This document shows, one piece after another, positions 37,059 to 46,556 of a stretch of 64,000 nt of DNA. Under the pieces are notes generated by a model. It did no database searches, was not told where the DNA came from, and saw nothing but the letters and a program-made list of their open reading frames with translations. The DNA comes from Haloplasmataceae bacterium (GTDB lineage Bacteria > Bacillota_I > Bacilli_A > Haloplasmatales > Haloplasmataceae). Made by a program: the position numbers and the translations under genes. Every line of letters starts with the position of its first letter. Position 1 is the stretch's first letter. Location: contig JARDZP010000005.1 in assembly GCA_029240795.1 (NCBI GenBank), positions 1 through 64,000 on the forward strand. The letters run 5' to 3'.

Positions 37059-38144
37059 ATGTTAATCAAAAAATTTGATCCATTAAAAAAGAAAATGTTA
37101 CAAATAATTGATGTATATGGAAATATTGTCGATGAATCTTTAGTACCAAAAATCGATGATGAAACATTACTTAAAATGTATAAAACCATGCTTTTAGGTC
37201 GAATTGCTGATACGAAAGCAGTTCAATTTCAACGTCAAGGTAGAATGTTAACATTTGTAGTAAATAAAGGTCAGGAAGCTTCACAAGTGGGAACTGCTGC
37301 AGCTTTAGAAAAAAAAGACTGGTTAGTTCCAGCATTTCGTGAATTTAGTGCATTATTATATCGAGGTGCACCACTTGAACAATTATATTTGTATTGGTAT
37401 GGTAATGAACTAGGAAGTAAATATGCTGAAGATGTAAAAATCTTACCTATTAACGTACCCATTGGTTCACAATTCAATCATGCAAATGGTATTGGTATGG
37501 CAAGTAATATTTTGAATAAAAATGAAGTCGTTCTAACTTATATCGGTGATGGTGGAACTTCACATGGTGAATTTCATGAAGGTTTAAATTTTGCTGCTGT
37601 ATTTAATACACCTGTGGTATTTATTATTCAAAATAATCACTACGCGATTTCTGTACCAAGAAATAAACAAACTAAATCAGAAACATTAGCGCAAAAAGCA
37701 ATTGCCTATGGAATGCCTGGTATTCAAGTTGATGGAAATGATATTTTAGCGGTTTATGCGGCAACGAAAGAAGCTGTTGACCGAGCTAGAAATGGTGAAG
37801 GTCCAACCTTAATTGAATTAGTAACTTATCGATTAGGCCCTCATACAACCAGTGATGATCCAACCATTTATCGTGAAAATAAAGAAGTCGAAGAATGGGA
37901 AAAGAAAGAACCATTAATAAGATTTAAAAAATATTTAGTAGATATTGGTTTGTGGAGTGAAGAACAAGAAGGTAAAGAAATCGAAGAAATCACAAATTAT
38001 GTTAATGAGACATTTAAAAAAGTTGAAAACTCAGGTTTAGTACCTTTAGAAGATATTTTCAAATATCAATATGCTGAAATGCCACCACATTTGGTGGAAC
38101 AATATGAAGAATATAAACAATATCTAGAGGAGGTGAACGAATAA
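37059..38144 (+). CDS. pdhA: Pyruvate dehydrogenase E1 component, alpha subunit
   Basis: A 361-aa thiamine-diphosphate subunit that with PdhB decarboxylates pyruvate and acetylates the lipoyl arm of E2. Visible are RQGRMLTFVVNKGQEASQVG, the PVGSQ-like PIGSQFNHANGIGMA, the ThDP motif GDGGTSHGEFHEGLNFAAVF, NNHYAISVP and the phosphorylation-loop-type RLGPHTTSDDPTIYR. The ATG follows AAGGAGG. First gene of the pdhABCD operon. A branched-chain E1 is less likely because the pyruvate-type motifs dominate. Confidence 0.94.
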   Translation: MLIKKFDPLKKKMLQIIDVYGNIVDESLVPKIDDETLLKMYKTMLLGRIADTKAVQFQRQGRMLTFVVNKGQEASQVGTAAALEKKDWLVPAFREFSALLYRGAPLEQLYLYWYGNELGSKYAEDVKILPINVPIGSQFNHANGIGMASNILNKNEVVLTYIGDGGTSHGEFHEGLNFAAVFNTPVVFIIQNNHYAISVPRNKQTKSETLAQKAIAYGMPGIQVDGNDILAVYAATKEAVDRARNGEGPTLIELVTYRLGPHTTSDDPTIYRENKEVEEWEKKEPLIRFKKYLVDIGLWSEEQEGKEIEEITNYVNETFKKVENSGLVPLEDIFKYQYAEMPPHLVEQYEEYKQYLEEVNE

Positions 38145-39121
38145 TGGCAACTATTTCACTTATTCAAGCAGTTAATCAAGCGCTTGAACAACAAATGGAA
38201 AAAGACCCAACAGTTGTAGTATTTGGGGAAGACGTAGGTTTTGAAGGCGGAGTATTTAGAGCGACAGCTGGCTTACAAAAAAAATTCGGTGAAATGAGGT
38301 GTTTTGATACACCCATTGCTGAAGCTGGTATAATTGGAGCTGCACTTGGAATGGCAATAAATGGATTGAAACCAGTAGCTGAAATTCAATTCTCTGGATT
38401 CATGCTTCCGGGGTATAACCAAATCGTTGCGCACATAGCTAGAATGCGTAATCGATCAAGGGGACGGTATACTGCTCCACTTGTGATCAGAATGCCTTAT
38501 GGTGGTGGTATTAGAGCCCTAGAACATCACTCTGAGAGTCAAGAAACATTATTTGCTCATATACCGGGGCTTAAAGTTGTTATTCCTTCAACACCTTACG
38601 ATGCTAAAGGCTTACTAACTGCGGCAATTCAAGATCCAGACCCTGTTATATTCATGGAGCCAAAACGGATTTACCGTGCATTTAAACAAGAGGTACCTGA
38701 TGAAGAATATATTGTGCCAATCGGAAAAGCTAAAATAGTAAATAATGGTACTGATATTACAGTGGTCGCTTGGGGTGCAATGGTAAGAGAAGTGCAAAAA
38801 GCAATGAAGACTTTAGAAGGAGAAGGTATTAGTGTTGAACTAATTGATTTAAGAACTATTTCACCAATAGATCAAGAAACGATTGTTGAATCAGTAAAGA
38901 AAACAGGAAGATTCTTAGTTGTTCATGAAGCAGTAAGAGCGTTTGGTCCTGGAGCGGAATTAATCGCGATGATTAATAAACACGCTTTCTTAAGTTTAGA
39001 AGCTCCCCCAACTCGTTTAACTGGATTTGACATAATTGTGCCACTTGACAAAGGTGAACATCATTATATCATTGACCCAAAACGAATTGCTTATGAAGTT
39101 AAAAAATTAATTCAATATTAA
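38144..39121 (+). CDS. pdhB: Pyruvate dehydrogenase E1 component, beta subunit
   Basis: A 325-aa partner subunit. VVVFGEDVGFEGGVFRAT, FDTPIAEAGIIGAALGMA, EIQFSGFM and MPYGGGIRALEHHSES are canonical. The ATG overlaps the pdhA stop by one base (TAATG) behind GAGGAGG, indicating coupled translation. Full length. Confidence 0.95.
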   Translation: MATISLIQAVNQALEQQMEKDPTVVVFGEDVGFEGGVFRATAGLQKKFGEMRCFDTPIAEAGIIGAALGMAINGLKPVAEIQFSGFMLPGYNQIVAHIARMRNRSRGRYTAPLVIRMPYGGGIRALEHHSESQETLFAHIPGLKVVIPSTPYDAKGLLTAAIQDPDPVIFMEPKRIYRAFKQEVPDEEYIVPIGKAKIVNNGTDITVVAWGAMVREVQKAMKTLEGEGISVELIDLRTISPIDQETIVESVKKTGRFLVVHEAVRAFGPGAELIAMINKHAFLSLEAPPTRLTGFDIIVPLDKGEHHYIIDPKRIAYEVKKLIQY

Positions 39122-39133
39122 TGGAGGCTAAAA

Positions 39134-40435
39134 ATGTATAATTTTAAATTTGCTGATATCGGTGAAGGAATTCATGAAGGAGTCATCCTTAAATGGATGT
39201 TTAAAGTTGGTGATTCGATTAAAGATGGCGATACACTCTGTATCGTTGAAACAGATAAAGTAAATGCTGAAATTCCATCTCCAGTTAATGGGAAAATTGC
39301 TGAACTGCTTTTTAAGGTTGGCGATACGATTCATGTCGGCGATGTAATTGTTAAAATAGATGATGGAAGTGGAACTGCTGAAAAGAAAACAACAGGCGAT
39401 GTTTCAATGTTATCCGATAACACTAACGAAAGTGTTTCGGAAAATGATGGAGAATCAGCTGGTGTTATAGGCGAAATTAAAGTTTCTTCAGAAGTAATCG
39501 AAAGTAGTACTGAAGGAACAATAAATCAAAAAACAACAAATAAAGAAAAAGCTTTAGCAACTCCTGTTGCTCGTAAATTAGCAAAAGACTTAGGTGTAGA
39601 TATCAATACAATTAAGGGATCAGGAATTGTTGGAAGGGTAATGAAAGAAGATATTCTAAAATCAATTGAAGAGAAAATACAAGTAGAAAAAGAACCTGTA
39701 ATGTCTACAATTAAGGCACCTAAGCTTGATTTTAATGGTGATATCGAAAGAGTTAAAATCTCAAAATTGCGAAAAACAATTGCGCAAAATATGGTACTTT
39801 CTAAAACAATCATCCCTCATGTTACTTCAATGGATGAATTTGATGTAACTGAACTCGTTGAATTAAGAAAGAAACATAAGGAAATAGCTGCAGAACAAGG
39901 TGTAAACTTAACTTATTTACCATTTATAGTAAAAGCATTAACACTAACGTTAAAAGAACATCGAATTATAAATTCTAGTTTTGATATGGAACAAGAAGAA
40001 ATAATTTATAAAAACTTTTATAATATTGGTATAGCGGTTGATACAATAGATGGCTTAATTGTTCCTGTAATTAAAAACGCAGATAAGTTAGGCATAATCG
40101 AAATCGCAAAAGAAATTCAACAAATTTCAGAACAGGCAAGAAATAGAACAATACCACTAGATAAACTTCAAAATGGAACTTTCACAATCACAAATTATGG
40201 TGCAACAGGTTCTTCATATGGCGTTACTGTGATTAGATATCCTGAATCAGCAATTCTCGGTACAGGATTAATTGTAAAAAAACCAGTTGTGATCAATGAT
40301 GAAATTGTGATCCGTAGTATTATGCCAATCTCAGTTAGTTACGACCATCGAATCATTGATGGAGGAGACGCAGGTCGATTTTTAATGCGATTAAAACAAT
40401 ATTTATCTAACCCCATGCTCCTTCTCTTAAGTTAG
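39134..40435 (+). CDS. pdhC: Dihydrolipoyllysine acetyltransferase (E2)
   Basis: A 433-aa core enzyme transferring acetyl from lipoamide to CoA. One lipoyl domain lies at 1-77 with the lipoylated Lys in VETDKVNAEIPSP (about residue 42). An E3-binding domain (ATPVARKLAKDLGVDINTIK) is at about 140-175. The catalytic domain (about 205-433) has VSYDHRIIDGGDAGRF with the catalytic His. The linkers are rich in Ser, Thr and Glu. The lipoate ligase encoded at 41904-42896 probably modifies this protein. Confidence 0.96.
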   Translation: MYNFKFADIGEGIHEGVILKWMFKVGDSIKDGDTLCIVETDKVNAEIPSPVNGKIAELLFKVGDTIHVGDVIVKIDDGSGTAEKKTTGDVSMLSDNTNESVSENDGESAGVIGEIKVSSEVIESSTEGTINQKTTNKEKALATPVARKLAKDLGVDINTIKGSGIVGRVMKEDILKSIEEKIQVEKEPVMSTIKAPKLDFNGDIERVKISKLRKTIAQNMVLSKTIIPHVTSMDEFDVTELVELRKKHKEIAAEQGVNLTYLPFIVKALTLTLKEHRIINSSFDMEQEEIIYKNFYNIGIAVDTIDGLIVPVIKNADKLGIIEIAKEIQQISEQARNRTIPLDKLQNGTFTITNYGATGSSYGVTVIRYPESAILGTGLIVKKPVVINDEIVIRSIMPISVSYDHRIIDGGDAGRFLMRLKQYLSNPMLLLLS

Positions 40436-40447
40436 GAAGTGATTTAT

Positions 40448-41830
40448 ATGAAAGAATTTGATATATTAGTTTTAGGTGGCGGTCCTGGAGGATATGTAGC
40501 CGCAATTAAAGCAGCACAAATGGGTGCTAAAACCGCATTAATTGAAAAACGTGATATTGGTGGAGTGTGTTTAAATTGGGGATGTATTCCAACGAAAGCT
40601 TTATTAAAAAGTGCAAAAGTATATAAATATATGATCCATTCAGAAGATTACGGTATTGACATTGACAACAAAGATTCAATAAAAATTAATTGGAAAAATA
40701 TGGTGTTCCGTAAAGATAGTGTTGTTAAAAAATTAACTGATGGTGTAAAAACATTATTAGATAAAAATGGTGTTACCACTATTATGGGTTGGGGTACTGT
40801 AATTGATAAAAATACTGTAGAAGTGAATGGTGAAAAAATAAAAACAAAAAATTTAATCTTAGCGACAGGTTCATCACCCTTTTTACCGCCTATCAAAGGC
40901 TTAAAAGAAGCAATTGATCGGGGATATGCATTAACGAGTGACGCTATATTAAGTGTTGAGAAAATACCTCAAGAACTCGTTATTGTAGGTGGTGGAGTAA
41001 TTGGTATTGAATTTGCGACTTTATTTTCAACATTAGGTTCAAAAGTAACAATTATAGAAAAAGCAAATGAGATATTATTAAATGTTGATGAAGATATCGT
41101 CAAATTAAAAAAACGTATTCTTAAAAAAGCAAATGTAAATATCTTAACTGAAGCAGAATTAGTTGCAATCAACGAAAATAATTTAGAAATTAGTATAAAC
41201 AATCAAAAACAAACAATAAATGCAGATATTGTATTAGTTTCAATCGGTCGTAAAGCAAATATAAAAGGTCTTGAACCTTTAAATCTAACTACTGATCGTG
41301 CTGGTGTCGTAACAAATGAAAAATTAGAAACGAATGTATTAGGTGTTTATGCTATAGGTGATTTAAACGGTAAATATATGTTAGCACACGTTGCTTCAGC
41401 TGAAGGCATCGTCGCCGTTGAAAATATTATGGGTAAAAATTCTAAAATTAATTACGATAGAGTCCCATCATGTATCTATAGTTTCCCTGAAATCGGTTTT
41501 GTTGGTTTAACTGAAAAGCAAGCTAAAGAAAAAGGTCATGATGTTGTGACGAGTACATTCCCTCTTACTGCTAATGGTAAAGCTTTAGCAGAAGGAGAGT
41601 CTGAAGGTTTCATCAAAATCGTGGCTGATAAAAAATATGGTGAAGTTTTAGGTGTACATATTATCGCTGTAAATGCGACAGATATGATCAGTGAAGCTGT
41701 AGTTACACTAGAACTTGAAGGTACTGCTTATGAACTTGCAAAAGCCATCCATCCTCATCCAACCTTATCAGAAATAGTTATGGAAGCAGCACATGGTATT
41801 ATTGATAAACCCATTCATATACTTAAATAA
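40448..41830 (+). CDS. pdhD: Dihydrolipoyl dehydrogenase (E3)
   Basis: A 460-aa FAD enzyme reoxidising dihydrolipoamide with NAD. FAD-binding DILVLGGGPGGYVAAIKAAQ, redox-active disulfide GGVCLNWGCIPTK, NAD-binding IVGGGVIGIEFATLF, YAIGDLNGKYMLAHVASAEG and the C-terminal HPHPTLSE catalytic His-Glu pair are present. The ATG at 40448 is preferred; a GTG nine bases upstream overlaps the AGGAAG site. Last gene of the operon, ending at a bidirectional terminator. Confidence 0.96.
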   Translation: MKEFDILVLGGGPGGYVAAIKAAQMGAKTALIEKRDIGGVCLNWGCIPTKALLKSAKVYKYMIHSEDYGIDIDNKDSIKINWKNMVFRKDSVVKKLTDGVKTLLDKNGVTTIMGWGTVIDKNTVEVNGEKIKTKNLILATGSSPFLPPIKGLKEAIDRGYALTSDAILSVEKIPQELVIVGGGVIGIEFATLFSTLGSKVTIIEKANEILLNVDEDIVKLKKRILKKANVNILTEAELVAINENNLEISINNQKQTINADIVLVSIGRKANIKGLEPLNLTTDRAGVVTNEKLETNVLGVYAIGDLNGKYMLAHVASAEGIVAVENIMGKNSKINYDRVPSCIYSFPEIGFVGLTEKQAKEKGHDVVTSTFPLTANGKALAEGESEGFIKIVADKKYGEVLGVHIIAVNATDMISEAVVTLELEGTAYELAKAIHPHPTLSEIVMEAAHGIIDKPIHILK

Positions 41831-41859
41831 TATATTTATTTAAATTCAAATTAAATAAA

Positions 41860-41897
41860 AAATAGAGGTTTAACTTTTGTTAATCCTCTATTTTTTT
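41860..41897. terminator. Bidirectional terminator between pdhD and lplA
   Basis: A 15-bp stem with one mismatch (aaatagaggtttaac / gttaatcctctattt) with flanking A and T tracts between convergent genes. Confidence 0.9.
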
Positions 41898-41903
41898 ATC
41901 TTT

Positions 41904-42896
41904 TTAATAGAATATGCAATTAATTAAATCATCTAATGTTATTTTAAAGAAGTAATCACCCACATCAATTGTACTTAAAACTTTCCTTAGTGATTGTTCT
42001 TCGAATTTATTATCTTCAATAAGTTTTTCTAATTTACTTACTTCTTCTTTACCAAAAAAGTCACCAAATATTTTTATATTTTCGATTATTCCATCTTCAA
42101 CTATGAGACGAATATCTAAATTTCCACCTTCATAACGTTTACTTTTTTGAAGATCAAATTTAGGTGATTCACCATAATTCCAATCCCATCCATCGTATTT
42201 TACTTCTTTTAAGCCATTAATTTTTTTCAAGTCAGATTCTGTTAATTTATATTCTTTACTGCTTATATCGTCAGTACCTAAAATTGATTTAAGTAATTTT
42301 TCTTGAAACGCCACAATTGTTGTTGGTTCTTTCAAGTAAGGGAGTACATTAGTAACTCTGCTTCTCACTGATTTAATACCTTTAGATTCAATTTTATCTA
42401 CCTTCACGTTTAATACTCTTGATACAGCTTCTAAATCAGCATTAAAGAGGATTGTGCCATGATGAAACATTTTGTTTCTAAAATAACTTTGGGCATTTCC
42501 CGAAAACTTTTTTCCCTCAATTGTGATGTCATTTCGACCTGAGAATTCTGCAGGTACACCAAGTTCATTAAGTATTTTAATGACAGGTTCGGTAAATTTA
42601 CGGTAATTATTTAAATTATCTTTTAAATTCTTTGTAACAAAAGTGTAATTTAAATTTCCTAGGTCATGGTATACAGCACCACCACCAGAAATACGTCTAA
42701 CAACATTAATATTGTGTTCGTTAACGTAACTAGAATTAACTTCCTCAATTGTATTTTGGTTTCTTCCTATTATAACTGACGGCCCGTTTTGCCATAGCAA
42801 TATGAAGTCTTCATCTATTTCCAAAAATTTTAAAACATATTCTTCTAAAGCTAAATTGAATCTAGGATTTGTACTTTTATTTATAATTGTTAACAT
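41904..42896 (-). CDS. lplA: Lipoate-protein ligase A
   Basis: A 330-aa enzyme that activates free lipoate with ATP and attaches it to E2 lipoyl domains. The signature RRISGGGAVYHDLGNLNYTF (about 68-87), the QNTIEEVN segment, GRNDITIEGKKFSGNAQ with the conserved Lys, and HHGTILFNADL identify it. The C-terminal accessory domain is present. The ATG at 42896 follows AAAGGAG; an in-frame TTG five codons earlier overlaps that site. It sits beside the PDH operon, its likely main substrate source. No lipoate biosynthesis genes are in the window, suggesting scavenging. Confidence 0.94.
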   Translation of the reverse strand: MLTIINKSTNPRFNLALEEYVLKFLEIDEDFILLWQNGPSVIIGRNQNTIEEVNSSYVNEHNINVVRRISGGGAVYHDLGNLNYTFVTKNLKDNLNNYRKFTEPVIKILNELGVPAEFSGRNDITIEGKKFSGNAQSYFRNKMFHHGTILFNADLEAVSRVLNVKVDKIESKGIKSVRSRVTNVLPYLKEPTTIVAFQEKLLKSILGTDDISSKEYKLTESDLKKINGLKEVKYDGWDWNYGESPKFDLQKSKRYEGGNLDIRLIVEDGIIENIKIFGDFFGKEEVSKLEKLIEDNKFEEQSLRKVLSTIDVGDYFFKITLDDLINCIFY

Positions 42897-42928
42897 ATAA
42901 TCTCCTTTCAAACTATTATTATAATTCT

Positions 42929-42957
42929 AGTCTATCGACTAAAGAAATATTTGTCAA
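42929..42957 (-). promoter_or_regulatory. Promoter of lplA
   Basis: Minus strand TTGACA (42957-42952), 17-base spacing, TAGACT (42934-42929). The spacer and -10 include a small inverted repeat (tagtc / gacta). Confidence 0.6.
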
Positions 42958-43100
42958 TTCATTTGAATTCATTTGAAAATGATGTATTCTATAAAAATAA
43001 AATATTATGTGAAAAAGTGTAAATTTTATCTAGGCATTAGCATATTATTATAACAAATAATTCAATTTTAATAAATTACATAAAATTAATTAAATTGTTG

Positions 43101-43129
43101 TTGACAAGGACATGATGGTAATATATAAT
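43101..43129 (+). promoter_or_regulatory. Perfect consensus sigma-A promoter of the opp operon
   Basis: TTGACA (43101-43106), exactly 17 bases, TATAAT (43124-43129). It predicts a long leader of about 215 nt before oppB, in a 454-base gap that has no gene. Confidence 0.85.
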
Positions 43130-43265
43130 TACTTTAAAATTTACTTTAACAAATTAAAGTGTTACAAATAATTCATACATAAATTAATATTTAGTTATGA
43201 ATTATTAAAAATTTCACACAAAAATTGGTAAACTACTTAAAAGCGGTTTATATTTTTTAATCAAC

Positions 43266-43285
43266 CACTTTATTTTGTTAAAGTG
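43266..43285 (+). other. Hairpin in the opp leader
   Basis: A 7-bp perfect stem (cacttta / taaagtg) with a 6-base loop, without a following T run. It could be a regulatory or mRNA-stabilising element; no known riboswitch is recognised. Confidence 0.4.
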
Positions 43286-43350
43286 CTAGTTATAGCTTTA
43301 AATTTTAAAAAAGTAAACTTTATAATAATTTTATTTAGGGAGGGAAAAAC

Positions 43351-44271
43351 TTGTTAAAATTCATTATTAAACGGTTTATCTCGATGATATTAACTTTGTT
43401 AGTCATCTCGGTAGTAACTTTCTTTCTGATGCATACTGCACCAGGTAATCCATTTACAGGAGAGAAAGCACTATCACCAGTAGTAATGGCTGCACTGAAA
43501 AAAGAATATGGTCTAGACCAACCAATTATTATTCAATATTTCAATTATTTAAAAGGAATTTTAGTATTTGATTTTGGTATTTCATTTCATAGGGATGGTA
43601 TTCCAGTAAGTGAAATCATTCAAAAAACTTATGGTCCTTCAGCTATTATTGGAGCTTTAAGTAGTGTTTTCATTCTTTTAGTAGGGATACCTATTGGTGT
43701 CATTGCTTCACTAAAGCACAATAAATTTGTTGATAGAATGTCAATGTTTCTCTCAATTATTGGTGTTACCGTTCCTAGCTTTGTATTAGCTACTCTATTT
43801 CTATATTATTTTAATACTAAATTAGGGTGGGTACCATCATTTGGTGTAGGTTCATTTAAACATTACATAGGACCTGCATTATGTATATCTGTATTTTCAT
43901 TAGCATTCGTAACACGTTTAACAAGATCAAGTATGTTAGAAGTATTACAACAGGATTACATAAGAACAGCTAGGGCTAAAGGTCTTAATAATTTTAAAGT
44001 ATTATTTAAACATGCTTTACGTAATGCCCTGATTCCTGTAGTAACCTACGTTGGTCCGATGATTGCAGGATTATTAACTGGATCTTTTGTAGTTGAAAGA
44101 ATTTTTGCCATTCCAGGATTAGGACAAAATTTTACTGTAAGTGTAACTAATAGAGATTATACATTAATTATGGGAATGACAATGTTCTACGCTGTATTCC
44201 TAGTTGTCGCAATATTCTTAGTTGATATTGTTTACTCTTTAATTGATCCTCGTATAAAGTATGAAAGTTAG
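43351..44271 (+). CDS. oppB: Oligopeptide ABC importer permease OppB
   Basis: A 306-aa permease with six membrane helices. HTAPGNPF after TM1, the EKLxxxYGLDQPI-like region, and the EAA-loop LEVLQQDYIRTARAKGLNNFKVLFKHALRNALIPVV (long motif around residues 193-230) identify OppB/DppB. The TTG start at 43351 follows GGGAGGG. First gene of oppBCDFA. Confidence 0.94.
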   Translation: MLKFIIKRFISMILTLLVISVVTFFLMHTAPGNPFTGEKALSPVVMAALKKEYGLDQPIIIQYFNYLKGILVFDFGISFHRDGIPVSEIIQKTYGPSAIIGALSSVFILLVGIPIGVIASLKHNKFVDRMSMFLSIIGVTVPSFVLATLFLYYFNTKLGWVPSFGVGSFKHYIGPALCISVFSLAFVTRLTRSSMLEVLQQDYIRTARAKGLNNFKVLFKHALRNALIPVVTYVGPMIAGLLTGSFVVERIFAIPGLGQNFTVSVTNRDYTLIMGMTMFYAVFLVVAIFLVDIVYSLIDPRIKYES

Positions 44272-44282
44272 AAGGTGAAAAT

Positions 44283-45542
44283 GTGGAAAAATGGGAAATT
44301 AATAAGTGGGATAAATTAGATAAAGAGAATACCCTATCAGAAGAATTAAAAAGACCAAGTTTAACATTCTGGGCTGATGCATTTAGAAGATTAAGACAAA
44401 ACAAATTATCAATGATATCCTTAGTTTTTTTAATTATTTTAACTCTTTGTGTTATTTTAATTCCGAAATTTTGGCCTAGAGATTATGATGATACAATACT
44501 TGAATATGCATATATACCTCCAACCTTAGATATTTATGATATTGGAGATAATCAATATATTTATGTAACTAAAGATTATAAAGGAATTCTTGTTTCCAAA
44601 AGTGGTGAACTTATTGAGGCACTCGTACCAATTAATAAAGATACTACAATATCTCTTAAGTATACATATAAAATTGATGAAAAATCTATATTAATCAATT
44701 ATGGTTTAATAAAAGAAGCTACAAGGGAATATAATAAACAAGTTGCAAGAGCTAAAAATGATCCCACAATCGATTTAGTTGAAGCGAAAAGAGTCCTTGA
44801 TAGTACTCCAAGATATAAACTTATAGTTGATGATGTTGAAGTTACTGGTACTACAAATGTTAAAAATCAATCTTACCTTTTAGGTACAGACTCATTAGGT
44901 CGAGATTTCTTTATTCGAATCATTTATGGTGGAAGAATATCATTAATGGTAGCAATCGTTGCTGCTTTAGTTAATTTTGTTATAGGAGTAGCTTACGGAG
45001 GTATCTCTGGTTATTTTGGTGGCAGAGTTGACAATATTATGATGAGAATTGTCGATACTATAAGTACTATTCCTCTAATTCTTTATGTTATTGTCTTAAT
45101 GGTAGTATTAGAACCTAGTTTAGGAACAATTATTATTGCATTAAGTTTAACCTATTGGGTTGGTATGGCCCGAACAGTTAGAGGTCAAGTCCTTAGTTTA
45201 AAGGAACAAGAATTTGTTCTAGCTGCTAAAACAATTGGTGCAAGCGTACCTAGAATTTTGTTTAGACATATAATACCAAATGCGATGGGTCCAATTATGG
45301 TTTCTCTAACAATGCAAATTCCAGCAGCAATATTTACAGAAGCATTCTTAAGTTTCATTGGATTAGGTGTTATGGAACCGATTCCATCTTGGGGTGCTAT
45401 AGCTAATGAAGCATATGAAGACTTTTTAGAATATCCATATTTCTTGTTTTATATAGCACTAATAATGAGCTTGACATTATTAGCATTTAACTTACTAGGT
45501 GACGGGTTAAGAGATGCATTAGACCCAAGATTACGTAAATAG
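44283..45542 (+). CDS. oppC: Oligopeptide ABC importer permease OppC with enlarged external loop
   Basis: A 419-aa permease; the family is normally about 300 aa. TM1 is at about 43-62. Then comes an insertion of roughly 100 residues (about 80-190) rich in Tyr, Asp, Lys and Ile before the family motif GTDSLGRDFF (201-210). The rest is standard, with EAA-loop VLAAKTIGASVPRILFRHI and the ending LLGDGLRDALDPRLRK. The inserted segment would face outside and might contact the binding protein. The GTG start follows AAGGTG. Confidence 0.92.
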   Translation: MEKWEINKWDKLDKENTLSEELKRPSLTFWADAFRRLRQNKLSMISLVFLIILTLCVILIPKFWPRDYDDTILEYAYIPPTLDIYDIGDNQYIYVTKDYKGILVSKSGELIEALVPINKDTTISLKYTYKIDEKSILINYGLIKEATREYNKQVARAKNDPTIDLVEAKRVLDSTPRYKLIVDDVEVTGTTNVKNQSYLLGTDSLGRDFFIRIIYGGRISLMVAIVAALVNFVIGVAYGGISGYFGGRVDNIMMRIVDTISTIPLILYVIVLMVVLEPSLGTIIIALSLTYWVGMARTVRGQVLSLKEQEFVLAAKTIGASVPRILFRHIIPNAMGPIMVSLTMQIPAAIFTEAFLSFIGLGVMEPIPSWGAIANEAYEDFLEYPYFLFYIALIMSLTLLAFNLLGDGLRDALDPRLRK

Positions 45543-45554
45543 GGGGAGAAAAAG

Positions 45555-46553
45555 ATGAAGAATAATATATTAGAAGTTAAAAATTTAAAAACGTCCTTTT
45601 ATACCCACCTAGGGGAAGTTCAAGCAATTAGAGGTATATCATTTACAGTTAGTGATGGTGAAATACTTGGTATAGTAGGTGAGTCTGGTTCTGGAAAAAG
45701 TGTAACTGCACTTTCGATTCTTCAATTGTTAATATATCCTGGTAAAATTAAAGAAGGTAATATCTTATTTAATGGAAAAGATTTATTATCATTAAAAGAT
45801 CATGAAATGCGACACATTCGTGGTAATGAGATTTCTATGATTTTCCAAGATCCAATGACATCACTAAATCCCGTTTATACGATTGGTAATCAAATCGATG
45901 AAGTTTTAAAAGTTCATCAAAGCTTAACAAGACTTGAAAGAAAAGAGAGAACAATAGAACTATTAGAATTGGTTGGAATTCCTGATCCAGTTAAAAGAAG
46001 AAAATGTTATCCTCATGAATTTTCTGGTGGAATGAGACAACGTGCGATGATTGCGATGGCTCTTGCTTGTGAGCCACAACTACTTATTGCTGATGAACCA
46101 ACAACTGCTCTAGATGTTACTATTCAAGCTCAAATTTTAAACATCATGAAAAAGATTAATAAAGAAAAAAATAATTCAACTATTTTAATTACACACGATT
46201 TAGGTGTAGTTGCTGAAACCTGTGATAGAGTAATTGTTATGTATGGCGGATTAATAATGGAACAAGGAACTATTGAACATATTTTTAAGAATCCCTCTCA
46301 TCCATATACTTTAGGACTACTAAGATCATTACCTAATATCAAACGTAATAATAAAGAAAAATTAATTCCGATAAAAGGGACTCCACCTGATTTACTATAT
46401 CCTCCAAAAGGTTGTCCTTTTGCAGCTCGATGTGATAAAGCCATGAACATATGTAATCATCAATTACCAGATTTATTTGAAATTGAAGAAAATCATCGTT
46501 CATTATGTTGGCTAAATCATCCTGACTATAAAGCTAGTAGAGAAGAGGTGTAG
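45555..46553 (+). CDS. oppD: Oligopeptide ABC importer ATPase OppD
   Basis: A 332-aa ATPase. Walker [11 protein letters not shown]-loop [18 protein letters not shown], signature [15 protein letters not shown], Walker [13 protein letters not shown] and the C-terminal oligopeptide-transporter extension with three Cys ([18 protein letters not shown]), which in some homologues binds a 4Fe-4S cluster. Starts 12 bases after oppC. Confidence 0.95.
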   Translation: MKNNILEVKNLKTSFYTHLGEVQAIRGISFTVSDGEILGIVGESGSGKSVTALSILQLLIYPGKIKEGNILFNGKDLLSLKDHEMRHIRGNEISMIFQDPMTSLNPVYTIGNQIDEVLKVHQSLTRLERKERTIELLELVGIPDPVKRRKCYPHEFSGGMRQRAMIAMALACEPQLLIADEPTTALDVTIQAQILNIMKKINKEKNNSTILITHDLGVVAETCDRVIVMYGGLIMEQGTIEHIFKNPSHPYTLGLLRSLPNIKRNNKEKLIPIKGTPPDLLYPPKGCPFAARCDKAMNICNHQLPDLFEIEENHRSLCWLNHPDYKASREEV

Positions 46554-46556
46554 GTA

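Noticed and set aside
36944-37189. Minus-strand 81-codon frame upstream of pdhA
   Set aside because: It overlaps the pdhA start on the opposite strand, is low-complexity Ile/Asn/Ser sequence and has no ribosome-binding site.
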